Positions 7,807 through 16,465 are shown, counted from the stretch's first letter. The stretch is 64,000 bases of DNA from Nocardioides sp. YIM 152315 (GCF_029210375.1 NZ_JARGER010000037.1:293342-357341), one strand, 5' to 3'. Translations and numbers: made by a program. The notes: generated by a model from the letters alone, not told the origin.

Positions 7807-8814
7807 TCAGGCGGCATCGGTCGAATGACCGGGGAAGAGGGTGAGGTCGGGGTCGAGCTCGACCGCCGCGTGGTTCATCGCGGTCGCGACCTCGCCGAAG
7901 CCGACGGACATCAGCTTGACCTTCCCGTCGTAGTCGGTGAGGTCGCCGGCGGCGTACACCCGCGGCAGGTTGGTGCGCCCGGCTCGGTCGACCGCGACCG
8001 AGCGCCCGGACAGCTCGATGCCCCAGTCGCGCAGCGGACCGAGGTCGCTGATGAAGCCGAGCGCGGCGATGATGTGGTCGGCGGGTACGACGGTCTGCTC
8101 GCCTGACTTCGCCTCCAGGGTGACCTTTTCGAGCACCCCGGCCTCGAGGTCGCCGCCGAGGTCGACGACCTCGGTGTCAGTGTGGATGACGGTGTCGCCG
8201 GCGCGCACCCGGGCCAGCGTCGCCGCGTGCCCCCGGAACGCCGCGCGCCGGTGCACCAGGGTGACCGAGCTGGCGATCGGGGCCAGGGCGTCGGCCCAGT
8301 CCAGGGCGCTGTCGCCGCCCCCGACGACCACCACGTTCTGCCCGGCGTGCGCGGCCGGGTCGACAACGAAGTAGGAGAGTCCCCGGCCGTGCCACTCGCC
8401 GCCGGCCACGAGCGGTCGCGGCGTCGGGGTGCCGATGCCGGCGGTGAGCACGACGGCGCGGGCGCGCACGAGTGTCCCGTCGCCCAGGGTGATCACCGGC
8501 TCGCCGTCCTCGTGGGCCAGGGCGACCGCCTGGCGGCCCAGGAGGTACGTCGGCGCGTAGGCGCCCGCCTGCTCGACGAGGTTCGCCACGAAGTCGCGGC
8601 CGCGGATCGCAGGCAACCCCGCGACGTCGCGGATCTCCTTCTCCGGGTAGAGCGCCATGACCTGCCCGCCGGGCTGCGGGAGCACGTCAACCACGACGGT
8701 GGAGAGTCCGCGGAAACCCGCGTAGTACGCGCCGTACAGGCCGGTGGGTCCGGCGCCCACGATCAGGACGTCGGTGCTGACATCGACGGGTGTTGTGGCG
8801 GATATTGCGGTCAC
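7807..8814 (-). CDS. Ferredoxin-NAD(P)+ reductase, thioredoxin-reductase-like
   Basis: A 335-aa flavoprotein with an FAD-binding VGAGPTGLYGAYYAG loop near the N-terminus, an NAD(P)-binding VVVGGGDSALDWA loop in the middle, and a C-terminal YAAGDLTDYDGK flavin motif. There is no redox CxxC between the nucleotide domains, which separates this TrxR-like FNR class from true thioredoxin reductases. A start nine codons further upstream is possible, but GTG 8814 has GAGGAGG five bases before it. It is probably co-transcribed with the 7Fe ferredoxin and supplies it with electrons. Confidence 0.9.
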   Translation of the reverse strand: MTAISATTPVDVSTDVLIVGAGPTGLYGAYYAGFRGLSTVVVDVLPQPGGQVMALYPEKEIRDVAGLPAIRGRDFVANLVEQAGAYAPTYLLGRQAVALAHEDGEPVITLGDGTLVRARAVVLTAGIGTPTPRPLVAGGEWHGRGLSYFVVDPAAHAGQNVVVVGGGDSALDWADALAPIASSVTLVHRRAAFRGHAATLARVRAGDTVIHTDTEVVDLGGDLEAGVLEKVTLEAKSGEQTVVPADHIIAALGFISDLGPLRDWGIELSGRSVAVDRAGRTNLPRVYAAGDLTDYDGKVKLMSVGFGEVATAMNHAAVELDPDLTLFPGHSTDAA

Positions 8815-8885
8815 GGTGCCTCCTCGAGACGGGGGTGTCACGGCGCAGGACTGTAGGTGTCGCGACGTCGCGCCGCGCCCGTGCC

Positions 8886-8940
8886 GATTCGCTCACCGAA
8901 ATCGCGGTGCGGATCCGGCCTGGATTCCGTTAGGCGAACC
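8886..8940. promoter_or_regulatory. Tandem imperfect inverted repeats between FNR and Rieske genes
   Basis: In the 258-bp divergent region lie GATTCG-ctcac-CGAAAT (8886-8902) and a related GATTCCG-ttagg-CGAACC (about 8923-8940). Both have a TTC(C)G-N5-CGAA core and could bind a dimeric repressor or activator such as the IclR protein encoded at the end of the plus-strand operon. This is inference from symmetry only; no -10/-35 pair is convincing. Confidence 0.3.
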
Positions 8941-9072
8941 GGTCTCGTTGTCGGCGCTCGGACGGCAGTGGTGTTCTGACGACCCCGCGCCGGGGCCGGC
9001 CGCCGGTGGGCGAAGGCCGCCGCCGGCACAGATCGACCGACACGCGCCGACCGCGCGAGACGTGGAGTGACG

Positions 9073-10317
9073 ATGACTCAGACAGTGGGCGACAAGCCCG
9101 GCGCCGCCCGCGCGGAGAGGCCGACCCGCAAGGTCGCCGCCAAGAAGACGCCGCCCCAGCTGCCGGGCCGACAGGACTGGCGGACGTGGCCGCACTACCA
9201 GGCCGCGAGCGCGGGGTTCCGGGGCTACTGGTACCCGGTGCTCTTCGCCGACCAGGTCGGCGAGCGGCCGGTCCGGGTCAAGCTCCTCGGCGAGGACATC
9301 TTCGTGATCCGCGACGGCGACCGGGTGCGCGGCATGGCCAACCGGTGCCCGCACCGCGGGGTGCCGCTGAGCTACGGCAACAAGCAGTTCCCGGGCACCA
9401 TCTCCTGCGTCTACCACGGCTGGACCTTCGACTTGGAGAGCGGCGAGCTCAAGGCCGCCATCACCGACGGACCCGAGTCGCCGATCTGCGGCAAGGTGAC
9501 CCAGCCGGTCTACCCGGTCGAGGAGCGCCTCGGCATGGTCTGGATCTTCGTCGGCGACGGCGAGAAGCCGCACCCGATCGACGAGCAGCTCCCCGAGGAG
9601 CTCGTCGAGAACGCCGCCGTCCTCGGCGCCCGCATCCAACCGCGTGAGGGCAACTGGCGCTTCGCCTGCGAGAACGGCTACGACGAGGGCCACGCGAAGT
9701 ACCTGCACCGCACCGCGCTCTGGCGGCTGTTCAAGGCGATGCCGGTGTGGAACACCACGAAGATCGTCAAGCGCGGCCGATGGATCTACCGGGTGCAGGA
9801 GGAGCAGTTCTGGGACGCGGACTTCCCCGGCCTCGGCCCGTGGTCGGGCCAGCGTTGGTACAAGATCAAGCCGCCGAAGGACACGACCAACATCGGCAAC
9901 ACCCCGTCGCACCGCGAGACCAATCCGGTCATCGCCGCCCAGGAGTTCCCCGGCTTCGCGAGCGTGAGCATGCCCGGCGTGCTCCGGATCGCCTACCCGA
10001 CGTTCATCCACTACGAGTTCTACGTGCCGACCGACGCGGACAACCACCTCTACGTCGGCATGATGGCCAACTTCGCGCACGGCGTCCGGACCCTGCCCTT
10101 CTACGCCAAGTACCTCGGCGCGATCCGGTGGCTCTTCCACGGCCAGTTCTCCGGGCAAGACAAGTGGATGGTCGAAGTCACCGACGCACCCCCCGAGAAG
10201 CTCTACCGCCCCGACGACGCACTGCTGCAGTGGCGCAAGCTCGCCGAGGACGTGACCGAGGACCGGATCGACGCCCTGGCCGAACAGGGCATCACCGTCC
10301 CGGACCCGTCCGCCTGA
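9073..10317 (+). CDS. Rieske non-heme iron oxygenase, CarAa-like
   Basis: A 414-aa oxygenase subunit predicted to hydroxylate an aromatic ring or oxidise its substituent with O2. The Rieske [2Fe-2S] site is CPHRG (Cys92, His94) plus CVYHGW (Cys112, His115). The mononuclear iron site is NGYDEGHAKYLH (His207, His212, bridging Asp204) with a candidate Asp363 in GQDKW. The overall pattern (GFRGYWYPVLF, LLGEDIFVIR, CENGYDEGH, HYEFYVPTD) resembles carbazole 1,9a-dioxygenase CarAa, from memory of that family. ATG 9073 is preferred over GTG 9067, which lies in the GTGGAG ribosome site. No beta subunit is encoded, as in CarAa-type homotrimers. Confidence 0.92.
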   Translation: MTQTVGDKPGAARAERPTRKVAAKKTPPQLPGRQDWRTWPHYQAASAGFRGYWYPVLFADQVGERPVRVKLLGEDIFVIRDGDRVRGMANRCPHRGVPLSYGNKQFPGTISCVYHGWTFDLESGELKAAITDGPESPICGKVTQPVYPVEERLGMVWIFVGDGEKPHPIDEQLPEELVENAAVLGARIQPREGNWRFACENGYDEGHAKYLHRTALWRLFKAMPVWNTTKIVKRGRWIYRVQEEQFWDADFPGLGPWSGQRWYKIKPPKDTTNIGNTPSHRETNPVIAAQEFPGFASVSMPGVLRIAYPTFIHYEFYVPTDADNHLYVGMMANFAHGVRTLPFYAKYLGAIRWLFHGQFSGQDKWMVEVTDAPPEKLYRPDDALLQWRKLAEDVTEDRIDALAEQGITVPDPSA

Positions 10318-10345
10318 GCTCGCCGCCGACGAGGAACGAGGTCCG

Positions 10346-11287
10346 ATGGCATCGATCGTACTGGGAGTGGGCGCCTCCCACTCCACGCTGATGAACACGC
10401 ACTGGGACGCCGTGGTCCACAGAGACCGCGCCGATGCGTTCCGCGACGCCCTGGCCGCGGCCCGTGACCGGATCGTCGAGGCGCGGCCCGACGTGGTCGT
10501 CGTGATCGGCTCCAACCACTTCCGCGGCTTCTGGCTCGATCTGATCCCCTCGTTCACGATGGGGGTCGGCGAGGTCATCGCCGCCGGCGACGGTGGTACG
10601 CCGAAGGGCGCGCAGCGCACCGACCCGGAGTTCGCCCGCGCGCTCGCCGCCGCACTGGTCGACGCGGGCACGGAGGTCGCGATCTCTGCACGGATGACCA
10701 TCGACCACGGACAGGCGCACGCCATCCAGTGGCTGCTCGGCGACCTGGACGTGCCCGTCGTACCGCTGGTCGTCAACGTCTTCGCGCCGCCGCTCCCGAC
10801 CCTGCCGCGGGTGGCGCAGCTCGGCGCCAACATCGCGACCGCGATCGAGGAGATGGCCGAGGATCGCCGGGTCGTGATCGTGGCCTCGGGCGGACTCTCC
10901 CACCAGCTCCCGTGGCCCAGCGACTGGACCGAGCCGAACGGCGAGGACGAGGAGTTCCTCGTCGAGGCCTGGCTCAACGGCCGCGGCGAGTGGGAACGCT
11001 ACGACAAGCGTCGCCGCGAGATCATCGTGGCCGCCCAGCCGACCATCTTCGAGGACTTCGACGAGCGCTTCCTCGCCGACCTCGAGAAGGGCGAGCTGCA
11101 GCCCTACACCGAGCTGACCACCGAACGCATCCTCGAGGTCGCCGGCAACGGCGGCCAGGAGCTGCGCACCTGGATCGCGATGGTCGCAGCCCTCCGTTTC
11201 GCGCCCGGCAAGGCGCTCGCCTACTCCCCGATGCCCGAGTGGCTGACCGGCATGGGCGTGGCCGTCATCGAGCCCGCCACGTCCTGA
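10346..11287 (+). CDS. Class III extradiol dioxygenase, MhpB-like
   Basis: A 313-aa LigB-superfamily enzyme that cleaves a catechol next to a hydroxyl using Fe(II). Length and motifs match 2,3-dihydroxyphenylpropionate 1,2-dioxygenase MhpB: His12 in GASH, His58 in SNHF, His121 in TIDHGQAH and His186 in GGLSHQLP. The last two align with the MhpB acid/base histidines, and the C-terminal PEWLTGMG is also shared. It follows the Rieske gene by 28 bp and precedes two hydrolases, the usual order of an upper meta-cleavage operon. The exact catechol is unknown. Confidence 0.9.
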   Translation: MASIVLGVGASHSTLMNTHWDAVVHRDRADAFRDALAAARDRIVEARPDVVVVIGSNHFRGFWLDLIPSFTMGVGEVIAAGDGGTPKGAQRTDPEFARALAAALVDAGTEVAISARMTIDHGQAHAIQWLLGDLDVPVVPLVVNVFAPPLPTLPRVAQLGANIATAIEEMAEDRRVVIVASGGLSHQLPWPSDWTEPNGEDEEFLVEAWLNGRGEWERYDKRRREIIVAAQPTIFEDFDERFLADLEKGELQPYTELTTERILEVAGNGGQELRTWIAMVAALRFAPGKALAYSPMPEWLTGMGVAVIEPATS

Positions 11288-11326
11288 CCCGGCGTTCCGA
11301 GACCCTCCCGACAAGGAAAGCACTGC

Positions 11327-12211
11327 ATGAGCACCGCACCGTTCACCTCCCCCGCCGCCGGACCGCCGCCGGAGAGCCGGTTCGTCAAGGCCGACGGCGT
11401 CGAGTACCACTACCACGATCTCGGCTCCGGCCCGAACACGATCTTCCTGCACGGCGGCGGACCGGGCTGCACCGGCTGGAGCGACTTCGGCCCCGTGGCG
11501 CCGTACTTCGCCCGCGACCGGCGCTGCCTGCTCGTCGACATCCTGCAGTACGGCCGGTCCGAGAAGTGCCGCATCGCCGGCCCGATGTGGGACTTCCACG
11601 CCGCCAAGACCATCGCCCTGATGGACGAGCTCGGCATCGAGCGCGTCGACTTCGTCTGCAACTCCTGGGGCGGCACGATCGCCCTCAACGCCGCGGCCCT
11701 CTACCCCGACCGGGTGCGCTCGCTGGTGATCACCGGCAGCATGCCGGTCTTCTACGGCCCGCTCGCCCCGCTGCCCGAGCGCGGCCACCGCGGCCGCACC
11801 GCCCGCGACATCTATTACGGTGGCGAGGGTCCGAGCCGGGAGAAGATGCGCGAGCTGCTCACCCGCCTTGAGTGGTACGACGCCGACCGGCTCCCCGACG
11901 AGACCCTCGACCTCCGCTACCAGCAGAGCCTCGACCCCGAGGAGCGCGAGCTCGCCGCGATGTCCGACTCGCCGCGCGGCGACTGGCAGGACCTGACCGA
12001 GCAGCTGGGCCGGGTCGCCGCGCCCACGCTGTTCATGTGGGGCCGCGAGGACGCGTTCCTCACCCCCGACTACCCGCTGATGCTCTCGCGGATGGTGCCG
12101 CGAGGCAGCCTGCACGTGATGGACCACGTGTCGCACCACCTCCAGGAGGAGCGACCCGCGGCGTACCACGCCGTCGTGTCGGGCTTCCTCGCGTCCGCCG
12201 AGCTCCTCTGA
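11327..12211 (+). CDS. Meta-cleavage product hydrolase (alpha/beta fold)
   Basis: A 294-aa C-C bond hydrolase candidate of the MhpC/BphD/HsaD group. HGGGPGC (residues 42-48) is the characteristic oxyanion-hole loop of this group, and the nucleophile elbow is NSWGG with Ser113. A catalytic Asp is likely in GREDAF. The histidine region reads DHVSHHLQEE rather than the common GHWxQxE. It would hydrolyse the ring-fission product of the preceding dioxygenase into a carboxylic acid and hydroxypentadienoate. AAGGAAAG precedes the ATG. Confidence 0.87.
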   Translation: MSTAPFTSPAAGPPPESRFVKADGVEYHYHDLGSGPNTIFLHGGGPGCTGWSDFGPVAPYFARDRRCLLVDILQYGRSEKCRIAGPMWDFHAAKTIALMDELGIERVDFVCNSWGGTIALNAAALYPDRVRSLVITGSMPVFYGPLAPLPERGHRGRTARDIYYGGEGPSREKMRELLTRLEWYDADRLPDETLDLRYQQSLDPEERELAAMSDSPRGDWQDLTEQLGRVAAPTLFMWGREDAFLTPDYPLMLSRMVPRGSLHVMDHVSHHLQEERPAAYHAVVSGFLASAELL

Positions 12212-12248
12212 GTCACGACCCACTGCGCCACGATCCAGGGAGAAGACC

Positions 12249-12386
12249 ATGAAACCCCTCGCCGCCCTCGTGCTCGGCATCCTCGCCCTCCGGGCCGTCA
12301 GCCAGCGGCTCGCCACCCATCAGGCGCTGCTGCCCGAGATGAGCAGCCGCGTCAACACCCGCGTGATCCGCATCAACCAGCGCTGA
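12249..12386 (+). CDS. Small membrane protein, 45 aa, unknown function
   Basis: ATG 12249 follows an AGGGAGA ribosome site and opens a 45-codon frame. The N-terminal half is hydrophobic (MKPLAALVLGILALRAV), enough for one membrane helix, and the tail is basic and polar (ending VIRINQR). It fits between the two hydrolase genes with 37 and 29 bp spacing and keeps the GC-rich codon pattern of its neighbours. I do not recognise it. A 42-aa protein of similar design lies directly beside the second Rieske gene (26575-26703). Confidence 0.65.
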   Translation: MKPLAALVLGILALRAVSQRLATHQALLPEMSSRVNTRVIRINQR

Positions 12387-12415
12387 GCCTGCTCGCGCCA
12401 CGACAAGGAGACACC

Positions 12416-13291
12416 ATGACGGACGACCTGCCCCGCTCGATCTGGACCGAGCTGGCCGACCTCGACTTCTCGCTCAGCACCGTCGACGCCGGCGGGGTCC
12501 CGACGCGGTCGCTGCAGGCCGGGCACGGCGACGAGACGATCATCTTCCTGCACGGCACGAGCGGTCACCTCGAGGCCTTCATCCGCAACCTGCGGCCACA
12601 CGCCGAGAAGTACCGCGTGCACGCGATCGACATGCTCGGCCACGGCTACACGGGCAAGCCGGACCACCGCTACGAGATCCCGCTCTACCGCGACCACCTG
12701 CTCGCCTACATGGACGCCGTCGGTGTCGAACGGGCCCACCTCGGCGGTGAGTCGCTCGGCGGTTGGGTCGGTGGCCGGACGGCGATCGACAACCCCGATC
12801 GGGTGGCGTCCCTGCAGCTGCTGTGCGCGGGCGGCACCGTCGCCAACCCGGAGGTGATGGAGCGGATCCGCACCAGCACCCGCCTGGCGGTGGAGACCGA
12901 CGACCTCGAGCTCACTCGCAAACGGATGCGGCTGCTGATGGCCGACCCGATCAACGCCACCGAAGAGCTCGTCGCCATCCGGCACGACATCTACCACCGG
13001 CCCGACTTCGTCCAGAATATCGACAACCTGCTGTCACTGCAGGACATGGAGACCCGGCTGCGGAACATCCTCAAGCCCGAGGACCTGGCTCGGATCACCA
13101 CGCCGACGCTCATTGTGTGGGGCCGCAACAACCCGTTCGGAGACGTGCCCGAGGCGAGCGCCATGCACGACAACATCCCCGGGTCGGAGCTGGTGATCTT
13201 CGACGACTGTGGCCACTGGCCCCAGCACGAGCAGGCCGAGAGATACAACCAGATCAGTCTGGACTTCCTGGCCAAGCACCCGGTCGCGTGA
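12416..13291 (+). CDS. Alpha/beta hydrolase, ring-cleavage product hydrolase type
   Basis: A 291-aa hydrolase with FLHGTSGH as oxyanion loop, nucleophile elbow GESLGG (Ser113), an acid in the WGRNNPFGD region and the classic GHWPQHEQ histidine near the C-terminus. These match 2-hydroxymuconic-semialdehyde-type hydrolases. It is the second hydrolase of the operon, so the two may act on different ring-fission products or on an ester. AAGGAG precedes the ATG by 6 nt. Confidence 0.87.
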   Translation: MTDDLPRSIWTELADLDFSLSTVDAGGVPTRSLQAGHGDETIIFLHGTSGHLEAFIRNLRPHAEKYRVHAIDMLGHGYTGKPDHRYEIPLYRDHLLAYMDAVGVERAHLGGESLGGWVGGRTAIDNPDRVASLQLLCAGGTVANPEVMERIRTSTRLAVETDDLELTRKRMRLLMADPINATEELVAIRHDIYHRPDFVQNIDNLLSLQDMETRLRNILKPEDLARITTPTLIVWGRNNPFGDVPEASAMHDNIPGSELVIFDDCGHWPQHEQAERYNQISLDFLAKHPVA

Positions 13292-13308
13292 GCGGGAGCG
13301 GCGGCACC

Positions 13309-14283
13309 ATGCAGGCGGTCCGCATCCACCGGTGGGGCCAGCCCCCGGCCGTCGACGAGGTGCCTCGACCGGTGCCCGGTGAGGGGGAGACGCTGGTCCG
13401 GGTCGAGGCTGCCGCGGTCGCGCACCTCGACCTGACCGTCGCGGGGGGCAGCTTCGGGATCAAGCCGGAGCTGCCGTACGTCGGCGGCGTCGAGGGCTGC
13501 GGCGTGGTCGTCGATTCCGATGCGCTCGAGCCCGGCACCCGGGTGGTGCTGCGCGGCGGCGGTCTCGGACTCGTGCGTCCGGGGACGTGGGCGGAGTACG
13601 TCACGGTCAAGACCGCTGCGCTGACCCCGGTGGTCGACGGGCTCGGTCCCGCGCTCGGCGCGACGTTCTGGGTGCCGACCACCACGGCCCACACCGCACT
13701 GCACGCGGTCGGCCGGCTCGGCGACTGGTTGGACGGCGTCGACGCTGCAGCCGAGCACGTCGTGGTGGCCGGAGCCGCGGGCGCCGTGGGCTCGGTCGCC
13801 GTGCAGCTCGCCCGGCGGGCCGGCGCCACGGTGACCGCCCTGGTGCTCGACGAGGAGCAGGCCGCCGCGCTGTCCGACGGCGTGGCCGCAGTGGTGACGA
13901 CCGACGCGGACGCGCTGAAGGCCTTCGCCGCCGACCGGCCCGCCACGCTGCTGGTGGACACCGTCGGTGGCACCGGGCTCCTCGAGCGACTGCGTGCGGT
14001 GCGCGCGGGCGGCCGGGCGGTGCTCGTCGGCTACGTCGGCGGCACCGAGGTCAGCCTCGAGCTGTCGAACTGGCTGCTCGACGACGTGGCGATGTTGCCG
14101 GTCAACATGATCCGTCGCGATCGGGAGAGCCGTGAGCTCGCTCCCCGACTCGCCGAACTGCTGGTCTCCGGTGAGCTGTCCCTGGGCGTTGAGGAGTTCG
14201 AGCTCGGCGAGGCTGGTCGCGCCGTGGAACTGCTCCGGTCCGGCCGGTTGCGCGGCCGGGGCGTCCTGGTCCCGAGGGCCTGA
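13309..14283 (+). CDS. Zinc-independent MDR oxidoreductase (quinone oxidoreductase type)
   Basis: A 324-aa medium-chain reductase. The N-terminal GroES-like fold starts MQAVRIHRWGQPP, and an NAD(P)-binding Rossmann motif AGAAGAVGSVAVQLA lies around residues 155-170. The zinc ligands of alcohol dehydrogenases are absent, which points to a quinone oxidoreductase or enoyl reductase. I start at ATG 13309; the open frame upstream is only the shadow of the hydrolase gene. A clear paralogue lies at 46581-47579. Substrate unknown. Confidence 0.87.
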   Translation: MQAVRIHRWGQPPAVDEVPRPVPGEGETLVRVEAAAVAHLDLTVAGGSFGIKPELPYVGGVEGCGVVVDSDALEPGTRVVLRGGGLGLVRPGTWAEYVTVKTAALTPVVDGLGPALGATFWVPTTTAHTALHAVGRLGDWLDGVDAAAEHVVVAGAAGAVGSVAVQLARRAGATVTALVLDEEQAAALSDGVAAVVTTDADALKAFAADRPATLLVDTVGGTGLLERLRAVRAGGRAVLVGYVGGTEVSLELSNWLLDDVAMLPVNMIRRDRESRELAPRLAELLVSGELSLGVEEFELGEAGRAVELLRSGRLRGRGVLVPRA

Positions 14284-14295
14284 GGTCCGCACGAC

Positions 14296-15117
14296 GTGGG
14301 CGCGCAGCAACCCGGAATGCCGGACGAGGTCCAGGCGGCAGCCGAGCGACTCCGCCAGGCGGGGACGCTGCGTCGACCGTGTCCCTCGCTGCGCGACCTC
14401 ATCGGGGACGACGTCGCCCGCGCGCTCGCCGTACGCCGCCATGTCCTGGAGCTGCAGTTGATCGGTGGTGCGGTCCGGGTCGGCGCCAAGGTTGGGCCGC
14501 ATGCGTCGGGCGGCGATGCGCACCGGAGCACTGGCGTCCTGCTCGACGACATGCTGGTAGCCAACGGCGCCCACGTGCCGACAAGCCGCTTGCTGCAGGC
14601 ACGCGTCGAGCTGAAGCTCGCCTGCACCGTGCTCGGCGAACTCCGCGCCGATCCCGACGACGCCGACGTCCCGACGCTGGAGGAGGTGCGCGCCGGCGTG
14701 GCTGTCTCCCTAGCGCTCGAGGCCACCGACCGCCGGATCGTCGGCACCGAGTCGTCCCTGGTCGATGACATCTGCGACAACGCGGGAGCCGGGGTGTTCG
14801 TGATCGGCGTCGACCGGGCCGCCGTGGACCTCGGCCCCGGGCCACTGCCGGCCCGGCTCGAGCTCGACGGTGAGCTCACCTGGCGGCTCAACGTGTCGAT
14901 CGACGCGGCGCTCGTCGACGTCCGATCGCTCGTGCTGGCCTGGGCGGCCGAGGGCCAGGTGCTGCGCCCGGGCGAGGTCGTGCTCGCCTCCCCGGTCGGG
15001 CCGGCACTCCCGGTGACCGCAGGCCAGCACTACGCGGCGTACGCAGACGGGCTCGCACCCGTCACGATGGGCTTCACCACCTCCTCCAGACTCGCGACGA
15101 CGGAAGGACATCAGTGA
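14296..15117 (+). CDS. 2-keto-4-pentenoate hydratase-like protein with altered metal site
   Basis: Up to 273 aa; the start may be GTG 14296 or ATG 14317. It aligns along its length with the hydratase at 6591 (RPCPSLRDLIG against PPVRDLIGAA; ALEATDRRI against ALEIVDSRI). However, the metal-binding pair that reads VEAE there reads VELK here: Glu105 is kept, the second Glu is Lys107, and the third Glu (142) remains. The RKIGLTNP loop is also changed to AKVGPHAS. It may be a decarboxylase, a regulatory partner, or a hydratase of altered chemistry. Its stop overlaps the next start (GTGA). Confidence 0.75.
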   Translation: MGAQQPGMPDEVQAAAERLRQAGTLRRPCPSLRDLIGDDVARALAVRRHVLELQLIGGAVRVGAKVGPHASGGDAHRSTGVLLDDMLVANGAHVPTSRLLQARVELKLACTVLGELRADPDDADVPTLEEVRAGVAVSLALEATDRRIVGTESSLVDDICDNAGAGVFVIGVDRAAVDLGPGPLPARLELDGELTWRLNVSIDAALVDVRSLVLAWAAEGQVLRPGEVVLASPVGPALPVTAGQHYAAYADGLAPVTMGFTTSSRLATTEGHQ

Positions 15118-16424
15118 GCACCCAGCGTGAGCTCGACGCCACGGTCGCGGCGGTCATGGAGCATGTGACCCGGGAGCGGCTCGCCGAGCTGGTGGTCGGC
15201 GTGGTCGACATCCCCAGCCCGACCGGTGGGGAGGGTCCGCTGGCCGCCTGGATCGCCGCCCGGCTCAGGGCGCAGGGCGTGCGGGGCCAGCTCCAGGAGC
15301 TCGACGAGCGGCAGGCGAATGCCGTGGGCGTGCTGGCGGGCTCCGGCGGCCCGTCGCTGCTGCTCTACGCGCCGCTCGACACCTTCACCGTCGGGGACCC
15401 CGCCCACGACGTGCCCTGGGCCGCCACGGTCGAGCGGCCCGACATGGCGCCGCACGCGGTCGTCCATGGTGACCTGGTCGAGGGCCTCGCGGCCGGCAAC
15501 CCGAAGGGCCACGCCGCCACCATCATGGCGGTGGTCGAGGCGTTCGCGGCCGCGGGCGTCGTACCCCCCGGCGACCTGGTCGCCGGCTTCGGCGCGGGCG
15601 GCATGCCGTCCTTCGCCGTTGACGGTGCCGGCGTCCCCGGCCGGGCGAACACCGGCCACGGGGTGGGCGCGACGTTCCTGCTCGAGCGAGGGTGGACCAC
15701 TGACTACGCGGTGATCGCCAAGCCCGGCTGGACGGTCTCCCACGAGGAGGTCGGTCTGGTCTGGATCGACGTCGTGATCCCGGGCTGGCACACCTATGTC
15801 GGCAGCCGGCACCGGATGCCCTATCGCAATGCGGTCGCGCTCGCCGCTCGGGTTGCGACCGACCTGGAGGAGTGGTTCGGGGAGTACGCCGAGCGGCACG
15901 AGCACGCCACCATGCGGCCGCAGGGCATCGTGGCCGGCGTCCACGGCGGCGACGACCGGCTGGCGGCGGCAACCCCCGCGGTCGTCCGCCTCCGACTCGA
16001 CGTGCGCCTCACCACCGAACAGACCGGGCCAGGCGTCGTTCGGGAGGTCCGAGCCGAAGTGCAGCAGATCTGCGAGGAGCTCGGCGTGGACGAGGTCTCG
16101 GTGGAGCAGGTGGCCTACGTGCCGGCGACGCGCACCGCCCACGACTCGCCTGTGGTGCGCGCGGCCACGGAGGCGTTCGAGACCGTCTCCGGCGGCCCGC
16201 ACATCCCGATCGGGCAGAACAGCGGCGCGACCGACGCCAACATCCTGCGGATGCGCGGCGTCCCGACCGCGCGGGTCGGCATGCCCAAGGTGCCGCGAGC
16301 GCCCGACGGCGGCGAGGTCGACTTCACGCTCGGCATGAACCTGGTCGACCTCGGCGAGATGCGACGATTGGCGGAGATCCTGGTGCGAACGGTCCTCGCC
16401 CTCCCGCACCACGCGCCGGGCTAG
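15114..16424 (+). CDS. M20-family peptidase-like protein lacking canonical metal ligands
   Basis: A 436-aa protein with the M20 layout: IPSPTGGEGPLA near residue 33, a Rossmann-like catalytic half, a dimerisation insert, and a GQNSGATDAN segment near the end. The usual first HxD motif reads YAPLDTF (85-91), the aspartate of the second motif is replaced (GNPKG), and the EE pair is AG (FGAGGMP). Classical two-zinc catalysis therefore seems unlikely. GTG 15114 has GGAAGGA before it and overlaps the hydratase-like gene by 4 bp. It may be an evolved hydrolase or a binding protein. Confidence 0.78.
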   Translation: MSTQRELDATVAAVMEHVTRERLAELVVGVVDIPSPTGGEGPLAAWIAARLRAQGVRGQLQELDERQANAVGVLAGSGGPSLLLYAPLDTFTVGDPAHDVPWAATVERPDMAPHAVVHGDLVEGLAAGNPKGHAATIMAVVEAFAAAGVVPPGDLVAGFGAGGMPSFAVDGAGVPGRANTGHGVGATFLLERGWTTDYAVIAKPGWTVSHEEVGLVWIDVVIPGWHTYVGSRHRMPYRNAVALAARVATDLEEWFGEYAERHEHATMRPQGIVAGVHGGDDRLAAATPAVVRLRLDVRLTTEQTGPGVVREVRAEVQQICEELGVDEVSVEQVAYVPATRTAHDSPVVRAATEAFETVSGGPHIPIGQNSGATDANILRMRGVPTARVGMPKVPRAPDGGEVDFTLGMNLVDLGEMRRLAEILVRTVLALPHHAPG

Positions 16425-16465
16425 ACGGCAGAGACGGCACCAGACAGACGGAGAGCAGGGCACAC

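Noticed and set aside
8893..10977. 694-codon minus-strand frame opposite the Rieske and extradiol dioxygenase genes
   Set aside because: No family resemblance, and the plus-strand genes carry all catalytic motifs.
10292..12316. 674-codon minus-strand frame
   Set aside because: Antisense shadow of the dioxygenase and hydrolase genes; no start signal or recognisable domain.
9073..16424. Naming the substrate as carbazole or phenylpropionate
   Set aside because: Similarity to CarAa and MhpB families is visible, but neither pathway matches the whole gene set; the substrate cannot be read from sequence.
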